Shown here: in pieces, positions 23,757 to 32,075 of the stretch
How positions within the stretch are numbered: position 1 is the first letter of the stretch
How the letters are laid out: the number at the start of each line of letters is the position of its first letter
Position numbers and translations under genes: made by a program
Origin: Glaciecola punicea ACAM 611
GTDB taxonomy: Bacteria; Pseudomonadota; Gammaproteobacteria; Enterobacterales; Alteromonadaceae
Direction: 5' to 3'
Assembly: GCF_000252165.1 (NCBI RefSeq)
Contig: NZ_BAET01000028.1
Location: 1 to 64,000, forward strand
Length of the DNA: 64,000 nt
The notes under the pieces: generated by a model
Seen by the model: only the letters and a program-made list of their open reading frames with translations
Database searches by the model: none
Told to the model about the DNA's origin: nothing

Positions 23757-24613
23757 AAAAGGCGTCAAATATGAAAAATGTAATCGGCAAATTATGTATA
23801 TTAACTTTGCTTGGTATTTGGTCATTACATGGATTTGCATCAACTGTCAAACCGACATTAATTCAAGCGAAAATCGCGCCCGCTAAGGACGTAAAAAAAG
23901 CATTGTTTATGGGCAATAGTTTTAGCTTTTATAATAACGGTGTGCATAATCATCTGGGCAGTTTAGTCAGGGCTAGTGATAAATGGCGAGCGGGTGAGAA
24001 TCGACTGCGTTTATCGACCTTGTCTGGTGGCCATATTTATGAACATTTGGACGATTTAGATTTTTTATTAGCAAAACCTAAAGGCACTTGGGAGGCGGTA
24101 GTTCTGCAAGGACACAGCAATGAGCCTATTGACGCTAAAAAACAGGCGCGGTTTACCAAGGCTTTGAAACAGGCCGTTAAACGAATCAAAGAAAAAGACT
24201 TACAGCCAATTTTGTTAATGACGTGGGGCTATAAAGGACAATTAGACATGGGTATGCAGCTTGCCAACGCGTATACATCTATAGCTAATGAACTCGATGT
24301 TTTGGTTGTGCCCGTGGGCCTCGCCTTTTGGCTTGCCGAACAAGAACTTCCCCATATCGAATTATTCGTGCCCGATGTGTTAGGAATTTCAAAAGATCAA
24401 GAGGGTCATGCGAGCTTAAGCTACAAAAAAGAGTTAAAGCATCCTAGTGTCGCTGGCACCTATTTAATGGCTTGCGTGCTGTACGCAAGTTTTTATCAGG
24501 AGTCGCCCCAAGGAAATATTTTTACGGCGGGGCTTGACCCAAGCCTTGCACTTGAATTGCAAAAACTAAGCTGGTTGGTGACGCAAGGATTTTATAAAAA
24601 CGCTAAAAAATAG
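23753..24613 (+). CDS. secreted SGNH/DUF4886-like hydrolase
   Basis: A 286-residue exported protein. ATG 23753 overlaps the symporter stop by ATGA, and a signal peptide follows (hydrophobic residues 10-28). The mature part begins with KALFMGNSFSFYNNGVHNHL, where S56 in the GNS block would be the nucleophile, has VLQGHSNEP, and near the C terminus KHPSVAGTYLMACVLYAS, fitting the catalytic histidine block of SGNH-fold esterases. DUF4886-type proteins share these blocks. The substrate is unknown; an ester cleaved in the periplasm to feed the upstream carboxylate carrier is an inference from order. Confidence 0.72.
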   Translation: MKKASNMKNVIGKLCILTLLGIWSLHGFASTVKPTLIQAKIAPAKDVKKALFMGNSFSFYNNGVHNHLGSLVRASDKWRAGENRLRLSTLSGGHIYEHLDDLDFLLAKPKGTWEAVVLQGHSNEPIDAKKQARFTKALKQAVKRIKEKDLQPILLMTWGYKGQLDMGMQLANAYTSIANELDVLVVPVGLAFWLAEQELPHIELFVPDVLGISKDQEGHASLSYKKELKHPSVAGTYLMACVLYASFYQESPQGNIFTAGLDPSLALELQKLSWLVTQGFYKNAKK

Positions 24614-24620
24614 GTGCAGT

Positions 24621-25886
24621 ATGCATAATGTAAAGACGAGTTTTGAACAAATAAACGTGCAAAAAAGAATAAGTCACTTAGCATTACTAAGCGCTTTTTT
24701 ATTAGCGTTTAGCGCCTCTAGCTATGCATGCGAATTTAAAGATGTCCATTTTGCGGCTAACTTTGATGCTGGAAAGTTAGACGCTTGCGTGCAGCTAGCA
24801 GATGATGAATTTTCTAACAAACAATACGAACTGCTGAGCAAACCTGAAAATAGCCCTATTAACCCTAGCCCTTGGTATGCATTTAAAGTCATTAACCAAA
24901 CACCAGCAAATACTCAGGAACTGCGCTTAGTGTTAAAAAGTGAAGGCGCCAAAGCACGCTATTCACCTAAAATGAGTATTGATGGCAAACATTGGCAGCC
25001 TATGCCTTTTGAAATAATCGATAGCAACATTCACATTAAGTTGACGCTTGGACAAGAGGCTATTTATATTGCCGCTCAAGAGATAGTTGACAACGCTTTT
25101 TATGCGCAGTGGATGAACAGTATTGCAGAAAACTCGCCGTTTTCACTAAGCAAATTGGGTTCATCTACCCAAGGCAGAAATATAGACGCGCTGGTGCATT
25201 CAAAACCTGAAAATAATGAATGGTTTTTAATTATTGGGCGCCAACATCCACCCGAAATAACAGGCGCTTTGGCACTTATTTCTTTTGTTGAACAACTATC
25301 TATAGAGCATGACCTCAACCGCGAATTTTTAGCCCGCTTTAATGTCATGATCGTGCCTAACTTGAATCCCGATGGGGTTGCCCACGGCAACTGGCGACAT
25401 AACACTCTAGGTTCTGATTTAAATCGAGACTGGGGCAAGTTTACGCAAATCGAAACACAGCAGGTCAAATATTGGCTTGATTTAACCTTGATTGAGCAGC
25501 AAAGGCTTGTTTTTGCACTCGACTTTCACTCCACCCAACAAGATGTTTTTTATACCATGGGGTCTGACTACGCAGTAGCGCCACAAGACTTTTCAAAAGA
25601 CTGGTTAAAGCGCCTTAAAAACGCCACACTGTCGTCTTTTGTTGTACGCCCGAGTCCAGGCACGAGCCCTGGTCGCGGTGTGTTTAAACAGTTTCTTGCA
25701 GATGAATACAAAATCCACTCTATCACTTATGAAATGGGTGATAATACCGATCGCCAATTGATCCGTCATGTTGCCCAAGAAGCCGCAAAAACACTTATGC
25801 AAAAAATGTTGGACACAGAACCGGAAAGTTTTATATTTACACCCTTGTTAGTGGAGCCTATTGTAAATGACAACCCTTCGAAGTGA
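24621..25886 (+). CDS. M14 family zinc carboxypeptidase, exported
   Basis: A 421-residue peptidase with a signal peptide (residues about 18-36, SSYA-C region) and an N-terminal beta-sandwich domain (about 40-155) as in cytosolic-carboxypeptidase-type M14 enzymes. The catalytic domain has zinc ligands H209 and E212 in GRQHPPEITGA and H303 in ALDFHSTQQ, the substrate-arginine segment SDLNRDWGKF, and catalytic E371 in ITYEMGDNTDR, so it looks active. It starts seven bases after the hydrolase stop and is the last gene of the sigma-receptor-symporter cluster. It may trim a C-terminal residue from a peptide-like substrate. Confidence 0.85.
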   Translation: MHNVKTSFEQINVQKRISHLALLSAFLLAFSASSYACEFKDVHFAANFDAGKLDACVQLADDEFSNKQYELLSKPENSPINPSPWYAFKVINQTPANTQELRLVLKSEGAKARYSPKMSIDGKHWQPMPFEIIDSNIHIKLTLGQEAIYIAAQEIVDNAFYAQWMNSIAENSPFSLSKLGSSTQGRNIDALVHSKPENNEWFLIIGRQHPPEITGALALISFVEQLSIEHDLNREFLARFNVMIVPNLNPDGVAHGNWRHNTLGSDLNRDWGKFTQIETQQVKYWLDLTLIEQQRLVFALDFHSTQQDVFYTMGSDYAVAPQDFSKDWLKRLKNATLSSFVVRPSPGTSPGRGVFKQFLADEYKIHSITYEMGDNTDRQLIRHVAQEAAKTLMQKMLDTEPESFIFTPLLVEPIVNDNPSK

Positions 25887-25984
25887 AGGGAGCTTTAAGG
25901 GTATTTCAGTTGTTCACATTAGTTGGTTCGACTATTTAAAAACTACGTAGATTACAATAAAACATAATTCACCGAATTTCTAGT

Positions 25985-26008
25985 TGACATATAGACGTCT
26001 ATACGGCA
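25985..26008. promoter_or_regulatory. three tandem met-box-like sites (MetJ operator) before the thr operon
   Basis: The E. coli MetJ consensus is the 8-mer AGACGTCT in tandem. Here 25993-26000 matches 8/8 and the abutting 8-mers 25985-25992 and 26001-26008 match 5/8 each. The left one overlaps TTGACA (25984-25989), a perfect -35 hexamer, so binding would block transcription. No good -10 hexamer is visible at the right spacing. The thr leader peptide starts 10 bp downstream. Confidence 0.6.
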
Positions 26009-26018
26009 AATTGAACTT

Positions 26019-26117
26019 ATGAAAACAAATAAGAACACTAACGACATAAACATAATTATAAATGCGCCTGCTATTATGCGTACTATTATGATGACCTTAA
26101 ACAAGGGCAGATGTTAG
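26019..26117 (+). CDS. thrL: thr operon leader peptide
   Basis: A 32-codon frame, ATG 26019 to TAG 26115-26117, beginning MKTNKNTND and containing four Thr and six Ile codons, including three Ile in a row at 12-14 and RTIMMT at 21-26. Threonine and isoleucine are the two amino acids that the E. coli thr leader senses. It is followed at once by an antiterminator/terminator pair and then by thrA. The resemblance is in design, not in exact sequence, so the call rests on composition and position. Confidence 0.72.
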   Translation: MKTNKNTNDINIIINAPAIMRTIMMTLNKGRC

Positions 26118-26165
26118 CGGGTGTCAGTCTAGTTAACAAAAGCCCGCATTAAGCGGGTTTTTTTT
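26114..26165 (+). terminator. transcription attenuator of the thr operon
   Basis: The terminator pairs CCCGC (26143-26147) with GCGGG (26153-26157), extended by a G-T and A-T pairs, followed by eight T (26158-26165). An earlier TTAGCGGG (26114-26121), overlapping the leader stop codon, can pair with the same CCCGC and so act as antiterminator. A ribosome that finishes the leader would cover the early copy and let the terminator form. This is the layout expected for Thr/Ile-responsive attenuation. Confidence 0.72.
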
Positions 26166-26245
26166 GTGCAAGAATTTTTGAAAAGCGTTTGAGAAATAAA
26201 AAATTATCTAGTCAGTAAACTTAATTGATAAGGGCGGAATTGTAA

Positions 26246-28720
26246 ATGAAGGTGTTAAAGTTTGGTGGGTCCTCATTGGCCGATGCTACTCGTTATTTGA
26301 ATGTCTTTGAAATAAGTGCTAACACGCATAAAAGCAAAGACTGCAAGGGGGCAGCGGTGGTATTGTCGGCGCCTAAAGGGGTTACCAATGCGCTATCGTT
26401 ATTGTGCGAGCAAGCCAGTATGGGTAAAGACTTTGGTGAATTATATGCCAAATTAGATATGACCCTGCATGGGATTGCGAATGAGCTGCACCTTAAGCTA
26501 CCTAACTTCGATTTTGAGGGTGTAGACGCCTACATTAGCGAACGTCTAGCGCTATTGAAGCAGCAGCTAGACGGCATTAGCCTTCTTCGAATTTGCCCTG
26601 ATCAGGTGACCGCCAGTATTTTAAGCATGGGTGAATATGTCAGTGTACGTATATTCAGCGCCATTATGACCGCTCACAATATTAAAAATCTCATTATTGA
26701 TCCCGTTGAATACATTGTTGCTGAAGGCGATTACCTCGACAGCCTAGCGGTGCTGTCTGACTGCAGAGTAAGATTTAGCGACGTGCCCAGCGACGGCAGC
26801 ACCTTGATTATCATGCCAGGCTTTGTTGCCGCTAACGAGCTAGGTGAGAAGGTAACCTTAGGACGCAACGGTTCAGATTATTCTGCCGCTATTTTGGCTG
26901 CCTGTATCAATGCTAGCTGCTGTGAAATTTGGACCGACGTAGACGGTGTTTACAATGCCGATCCTAATCAAGTTGAAGGCGCGGTATTAATCGACAAGCT
27001 GACGTATCAAGAAGCCATGGAGCTGTCTTATTTTGGCGCCAAAGTGTTACACCCTAAGACCATAGGCCCCATTGCGCAATTTGGCATTCCTTGTCTTATT
27101 AGAAACACGCTTAATACTGCTGCACCGGGCACCTTAATTAGCCATGAAGCTAGCGAAAAGTGGACTAGCGTCAAAGGTATTTCGCATCTAGAAGATATAG
27201 CGATGTTTAACCTGTCAGGCCCGGGTATGAAAGGTATGGTGGGCATGGCGAGTCGTATATTCGACGTCATTTCTAAAGGCAATATATCGATTAGCTTAAT
27301 TACGCAAAGCTCATCGGAATACAGCATTAGCTTTTGTATTGCCCACAAAGACGCGGTAAGAGCAAAAGAGTTACTTGAAGAGAATTTTGCTCTTGAGCTA
27401 GCGAATCATTTACTTGAGCCCATAGAAGTGCGTGAAGATTTAGCCATAGTGACCTTGGTAGGCGACGGTATGCGCCAGTCTAGAGGTTTGGCGGCGAAGT
27501 TTTTCAAATCCCTAGCCCAAGCGCGTGTGAATAATGTGGCTATTGCGCAGGGTTCTTCAGAGCGTTCCATTTCTACGGTTATTGAAAACAGCAAAGCCAA
27601 GAAAGCAGTTAAGATTATTCACCAAAATTTCTTTACCAATATGCTCAGTATTGATGTAATTTTAATTGGCATAGGTACCGTTGGTCTGGAGTTGCTTAAT
27701 CAAATTGGTAAGCAGCAGCAGGCTTTGTTAGGCCGCAACATTCGTTTAACAGTGTTTGGCATCGCCAATTCAAAGCACTGTCTATTGCAAAATACCGGCA
27801 TAGATTTGTCGCAAGACATAAACGGGCTGTTAAAGCAAAGTACCGGGAGCTTCAGTGTTGACCGTCTGGCTAATTTTGTTAGTTATAACAGCCTAACAAA
27901 CCCTGTGGTGGTAGACTGTACTAGCAATAAAAAGATTGCCAGCTTGTACGTGCATATGATGAAAGCTGGTTTTCACGTGGTCACGCCAAATAAGAAAGCC
28001 AATACCGGCGATTACGCAGACTACTTAATGCTCAAAAAGACCGCCCAGCAGTGCAACCGCCAGTATTTGTATGAAACCACCGTTGGCGCAGGTTTACCGG
28101 TAATTGACAATCTTCAAAAGCTGGTTATTGCAGGCGATAAACTTGAAAAGTTCGAGGGCATACTGTCAGGTTCGCTTTCCTATGTATTTGGCAAATTGGA
28201 TGAAGGCATGAGTATTTCCAAGGCCACCGAAACGGCGAAAAAGAATGGTTTTACTGAACCCGACCCACGCGATGACTTAAGCGGTATGGATGTCGCACGA
28301 AAACTGTTGATCATGGCGCGTGAATCAGGCTTAAGTCTGGAGCTTAGCGATATTGAAATAGAGTCGGTGCTGCCGCCATGGTTTGATGCAAGCGGTGATG
28401 TAGCGTCGTTTATGGCAAACCTGCCAAAACTAAATCAACACATAGGCGAAATGGCCTACGCAGCTAAAGAAGATGGCAAAGTACTGCGATATGTAGGCTC
28501 CATTAGCGAAGGTCAGTGCAAGGTAAGTATTCAGGCGGTGACCCTGAGCCATCCGCTGGCCACCGTAAAAGACGGCGAAAACGCTTTGGCTATTCACAGT
28601 CACTATTATCAGCCTATTCCGTTTGTTATTCGTGGCTATGGCGCTGGCGCGACGGTGACCGCTGCGGGCGTATTTGCTGATATACTACGTACCATGCCCT
28701 TACAGTTGGAATTTAACTAA
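26246..28720 (+). CDS. thrA: bifunctional aspartokinase I / homoserine dehydrogenase I
   Basis: An 824-residue fusion that performs the first and third steps from aspartate to homoserine. The aspartokinase part (1-about 290) begins [11 protein letters not shown] and has the [15 protein letters not shown] and [12 protein letters not shown] motifs. Two ACT regulatory segments follow (about 315-465), then homoserine dehydrogenase (about 466-824) with the nucleotide loop [32 protein letters not shown] and the [19 protein letters not shown] signature. thrB starts one base after the stop. The gene sits behind a leader/attenuator and tandem met-boxes. The thrBC neighbours favour ThrA over MetL. Confidence 0.96.
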   Translation: MKVLKFGGSSLADATRYLNVFEISANTHKSKDCKGAAVVLSAPKGVTNALSLLCEQASMGKDFGELYAKLDMTLHGIANELHLKLPNFDFEGVDAYISERLALLKQQLDGISLLRICPDQVTASILSMGEYVSVRIFSAIMTAHNIKNLIIDPVEYIVAEGDYLDSLAVLSDCRVRFSDVPSDGSTLIIMPGFVAANELGEKVTLGRNGSDYSAAILAACINASCCEIWTDVDGVYNADPNQVEGAVLIDKLTYQEAMELSYFGAKVLHPKTIGPIAQFGIPCLIRNTLNTAAPGTLISHEASEKWTSVKGISHLEDIAMFNLSGPGMKGMVGMASRIFDVISKGNISISLITQSSSEYSISFCIAHKDAVRAKELLEENFALELANHLLEPIEVREDLAIVTLVGDGMRQSRGLAAKFFKSLAQARVNNVAIAQGSSERSISTVIENSKAKKAVKIIHQNFFTNMLSIDVILIGIGTVGLELLNQIGKQQQALLGRNIRLTVFGIANSKHCLLQNTGIDLSQDINGLLKQSTGSFSVDRLANFVSYNSLTNPVVVDCTSNKKIASLYVHMMKAGFHVVTPNKKANTGDYADYLMLKKTAQQCNRQYLYETTVGAGLPVIDNLQKLVIAGDKLEKFEGILSGSLSYVFGKLDEGMSISKATETAKKNGFTEPDPRDDLSGMDVARKLLIMARESGLSLELSDIEIESVLPPWFDASGDVASFMANLPKLNQHIGEMAYAAKEDGKVLRYVGSISEGQCKVSIQAVTLSHPLATVKDGENALAIHSHYYQPIPFVIRGYGAGATVTAAGVFADILRTMPLQLEFN

Positions 28721-28721
28721 T

Positions 28722-29699
28722 ATGACAAGTACGCGTGCCTTCACACCCGCTTCTATTGGAAATGTAAGTTTGGGCTTTGACGTGTTAGGGGCAGCGCTTG
28801 CGCCTATTGACCAAACGCAACTAGGTGACTGGGTCGAAGTGTTTGACGCGGCGCAATTTTCGCTGACGCAAGACGGCCGTTTCGCACATAAACTGCCAGC
28901 TGATCCGCAAGGCAATATTGTTACAGCCTGCTATGCGCATTTTCAAAACGCTATGCAAAAAGCGGGGCTTACACCGTTGAAAGTGCGTCTGCATTTACAC
29001 AAAAATCTCCCCATAGGCAGCGGTTTAGGATCTAGCGCAAGCTCTATTGTTGCCGCATTTTATGCCCTTAACGCACACGCTGAAAAAACGCTTGGGCGAG
29101 CGCCATTTGATAAAAACGAACTGCTGTATATGATGGGTGAGTTAGAAGGGCAAATCAGCGGCTCAGTTCACTACGACAACGTGGCCCCTGGTTATTATGG
29201 CGGCATGACATTAATGACCGGTGAGCATTCGCCAATTGCAATTCAACTACCGGTGTTTGATAATTGGTATTGGGTAAGTTCTTATTCGGGCCTGTCGGTG
29301 TCAACCGCGAAGGCCAGAGCATTGCTACCGACACACTATAGTTTGGCTGATGCGCTTAACTTTGGGCGCCAGTTAGCAGTATTTGTTGATAGTTTGCATA
29401 GCAACAATCAAAGCTTAGCGGCTAAAATGATGAAAGATGTCATTGCAGAACAACACCGTAAAGTAATGCTGCCTGAATTTGATAAAGCGCGCGCGTTTAG
29501 TGAGCAAAATAATGCCTTAAGTTTTGGTATATCAGGGTCGGGGCCAACCATATTTGTGGTAACTGACAGTCTTCAAAGCGCACAAGTGATTGAGCAATGG
29601 TTAAACCAGCACTACATTCAAAACAACGATGGCTTTAGCCATATTTGTAAAATAGATACTGTGGGAACCCGCATTATCCTACCAATAGGAAATGAATAA
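28722..29699 (+). CDS. thrB: homoserine kinase
   Basis: A 325-residue GHMP-family kinase that phosphorylates homoserine with ATP. Markers are the N-terminal TSTRAFTPASIGNVSLGFDVLGAAL, the ATP loop LPIGSGLGSSASSIVAA, and SFGISGSGPTIFVV near the C terminus. ATG 28722 follows the thrA stop by one base; a longer frame from 28674 would overlap thrA and lacks family residues. It is the second gene of thrABC. Confidence 0.96.
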   Translation: MTSTRAFTPASIGNVSLGFDVLGAALAPIDQTQLGDWVEVFDAAQFSLTQDGRFAHKLPADPQGNIVTACYAHFQNAMQKAGLTPLKVRLHLHKNLPIGSGLGSSASSIVAAFYALNAHAEKTLGRAPFDKNELLYMMGELEGQISGSVHYDNVAPGYYGGMTLMTGEHSPIAIQLPVFDNWYWVSSYSGLSVSTAKARALLPTHYSLADALNFGRQLAVFVDSLHSNNQSLAAKMMKDVIAEQHRKVMLPEFDKARAFSEQNNALSFGISGSGPTIFVVTDSLQSAQVIEQWLNQHYIQNNDGFSHICKIDTVGTRIILPIGNE

Positions 29700-29702
29700 A
29701 CT

Positions 29703-30986
29703 GTGGAATTAGTTAATTTAAAAGACAGTAGTGATACTGCAAGCTTTTGCTACGCCGTTCAAAAAGGCTTAGGTAAACAGCAGGGCCTTTACTTTCCCGA
29801 AAAAATCACCCCATTAGAAAATATCAACGCGCTACTTGCTATGCCTTTAGCCGAGCGTAGCGTGCAAATACTAAGCCATTTAATTGGGGATGAGTTACCC
29901 CATGCAACCGTGGCTGACTTTGTGAACAATGCCTTTACTTTTGCTGCGCCCTTAGTGGCTGTTAGTGATAACGTGTTTAGTCTAGAGCTTTTTCATGGCC
30001 CAACGCTGGCCTTTAAAGATTTTGGCGGTCGTTTTATGGCGCAGTGTTTAACCCATATTAGTAAGGGCAAACCTGTCACTATTCTTACTGCGACCTCTGG
30101 AGATACTGGCGCGGCAGTTGCACATGCCTTTCACGGTATTGACAATATCCAAGTGGTAATATTGTTCCCCAAAGACAAAATAAGCAAACTGCAGGAAAAG
30201 CTCTTTACAACCTTAGGCGGTAATATTCACACCGTGGCTATTCAAGGTGACTTTGACGCCTGCCAGCAACTTGTGAAAACTGCGTTTGACGATCCAGACG
30301 TACGCGATGGTTTGCACTTAAATTCTGCCAATTCAATTAATATTAGCCGGTTAATGGCGCAAATATGCTATTACTTTGAAGCCATTGCGCAACTGCCTGT
30401 AGAGAAGAGAGATAGAGCTGTATTTGCGGTGCCCAGTGGTAATTTTGGTAATTTGACGGCGGGTATTATTGCTAAGTTACTAGGCTTGCCTATTAAGCGT
30501 TTTATAGCCGCTACCAATAGCAACGACACTGTTCCGCGATTCTTGCACACTGGAAAATGGGAGCCTAACGCGACTATTCCCACCATTTCAAATGCAATGG
30601 ACGTAAGCCAGCCAAACAACTGGCCGCGCATTCAAGCGATGGTTGATAAAGGTTGGATAGATGTCGATATTATCACAGGCGAAGCGGTTGATGAAGAATA
30701 CACGCAGGTGGCAATGCGCCAGTTGGCGGCTTTAGGCTATATCTGTGAACCGCACGCGGCTATTGGCTATAGATCTTTAAGTAAGTCGCTGACAGGTGAT
30801 GAAGTAGGGATCTTTTTAGGCACCGCGCACCCAGCTAAATTTAGAGAAACAGTTGAAAATGTACTAGGCCAATCAATAGCATTGCCAACGGCCTTAGCAG
30901 AAGCGTCGGCTAAAGAAGCGCATTTTACCGATATAGACAATAATTATGAAGCGCTTAAAGCGCATATGTTCAGCATCTTAAAATAA
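29703..30986 (+). CDS. thrC: threonine synthase
   Basis: A 427-residue PLP enzyme converting phosphohomoserine to threonine, the last step of the operon's pathway. FHGPTLAFKDFGGRF holds the PLP lysine, TATSGDTGAAVAHAF binds the cofactor phosphate, and AVPSGNFGNLTAG follows, as in the E. coli-type enzyme with its N-terminal SDxxS-like start region. The start is GTG 29703, three bases after the thrB stop. The ung gene begins 27 bp after its end. Confidence 0.95.
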   Translation: MELVNLKDSSDTASFCYAVQKGLGKQQGLYFPEKITPLENINALLAMPLAERSVQILSHLIGDELPHATVADFVNNAFTFAAPLVAVSDNVFSLELFHGPTLAFKDFGGRFMAQCLTHISKGKPVTILTATSGDTGAAVAHAFHGIDNIQVVILFPKDKISKLQEKLFTTLGGNIHTVAIQGDFDACQQLVKTAFDDPDVRDGLHLNSANSINISRLMAQICYYFEAIAQLPVEKRDRAVFAVPSGNFGNLTAGIIAKLLGLPIKRFIAATNSNDTVPRFLHTGKWEPNATIPTISNAMDVSQPNNWPRIQAMVDKGWIDVDIITGEAVDEEYTQVAMRQLAALGYICEPHAAIGYRSLSKSLTGDEVGIFLGTAHPAKFRETVENVLGQSIALPTALAEASAKEAHFTDIDNNYEALKAHMFSILK

Positions 30987-31013
30987 GCGCTGCGCCGCAA
31001 TCAAAGGGTAGGT

Positions 31014-31691
31014 ATGCAAGAGCACAATAAGATAGATTGGCAAACACTGCTTGGCGCCGAGAAAGAGAAAGAGTACTTTAAAGCACTCTTGGCGTTTGTG
31101 CAGTCAAGGCGCTTAAGTGGCATGAAAGTATTTCCGCCCAAAGCCGATGTGTTCAATGCTTTTTCACTTACGCCTTGTGATCATGTTAACGTTGTGATCC
31201 TAGGGCAAGATCCCTACCACGGCGAAGGTCAGGCTCACGGTCTTTGTTTTTCTGTGCAAGATAATGTGAAAATCCCGCCCTCTTTACGTAATATTTATAA
31301 AGAACTACAGACAGATGTTGCAGATTTTAGTATGCCAAAGCACGGCAACCTCACAAAGTGGGCACAGCAAGGCGTATTAATGATAAATACGGTGATGACA
31401 GTGGACGAAGCAAACGCGAACTCGCATAAAGGCATGGGCTGGGAGCAGTTTACTGACACCGTTATAATGCAGGTAAGTGAGCATCTTCAAGATCTTATAT
31501 TTTTACTGTGGGGTAAGCCTGCGCAGCAAAAAATCAAATTAATCAACACGTCAAAGCACCATGTGTTGACTAGCGTTCATCCATCGCCGCTGTCAGCGCA
31601 TCGTGGCTTCTTGGGGTGCAAGCATTTTAGCCAAGCCAATGATTTACTCATTAAGCTTGGCAAAAAACCTATAGATTGGCAAGTGCCATAA
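31014..31691 (+). CDS. ung: uracil-DNA glycosylase
   Basis: A 225-residue family 1 UDG that removes uracil from DNA. The water-activating motif GQDPYHGEGQAHGLCFSV, the uracil-binding VLMINTVMTV region and the leucine-loop HPSPLSAHRGF are all intact. Length is normal for the family. It lies 27 bp downstream of thrC on the same strand, so read-through from the thr operon is possible; a GTAGG ribosome site precedes ATG 31014. Confidence 0.96.
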   Translation: MQEHNKIDWQTLLGAEKEKEYFKALLAFVQSRRLSGMKVFPPKADVFNAFSLTPCDHVNVVILGQDPYHGEGQAHGLCFSVQDNVKIPPSLRNIYKELQTDVADFSMPKHGNLTKWAQQGVLMINTVMTVDEANANSHKGMGWEQFTDTVIMQVSEHLQDLIFLLWGKPAQQKIKLINTSKHHVLTSVHPSPLSAHRGFLGCKHFSQANDLLIKLGKKPIDWQVP

Positions 31692-31713
31692 GGTATATGC
31701 TGTTAAGGATATG

Positions 31714-31887
31714 TCAGCGTCCTCGACTGAGTTCCGCCTCCCAGCTCATGTCCATATCGCATAGTTCTTTTTTTAATCTGAAACGATCTTTAATTGCCTC
31801 AATTTCGCGCCACTTTCTTTTTTTACTTTTAGTTTTCTCACCGCGACTCTCACGTTCTACCGCATTCAAAAAATCTATTGATTCCAT
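31714..31887 (-). CDS. DUF3545 family small protein
   Basis: A 57-residue, highly charged protein, MESIDFLNAVERE at the start, then the family core KKRKWREIEAIKDRFRLKKEL and an acidic end. This matches the DUF3545 proteins of Vibrio and Alteromonadales, whose role is unknown. ATG 31887 is preceded by GGAGA at seven bases, and its 3' end faces ung. The frame on the opposite strand here is a shadow with no ribosome site. Confidence 0.75.
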   Translation of the reverse strand: MESIDFLNAVERESRGEKTKSKKRKWREIEAIKDRFRLKKELCDMDMSWEAELSRGR

Positions 31888-32075
31888 GATATTTCTCCAT
31901 TAGCTACAACGAGTGGTAAACCTACTGCATATATTGAGATTTTGCTGTTCGTGCTCTCGAATGTTTACTGTGACCAAACATAGTAGTATCACATACATCG
32001 GTAAAATAATATAACAATGTAAAGTTAATGTTAAGTTGGGATTACAATTTAGTAATAAAAATAAGAATAAAAATA

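Noticed and set aside
25874-25890. CCCTTC/GAAGGG hairpin at the end of the M14 peptidase gene
   Set aside because: Six-base stem overlapping the stop codon with no T run after it; not convincing as a terminator.
31676-31903. 75-residue plus-strand frame after ung
   Set aside because: It lies opposite the DUF3545 gene, which has a ribosome site and family match; the plus frame has neither.
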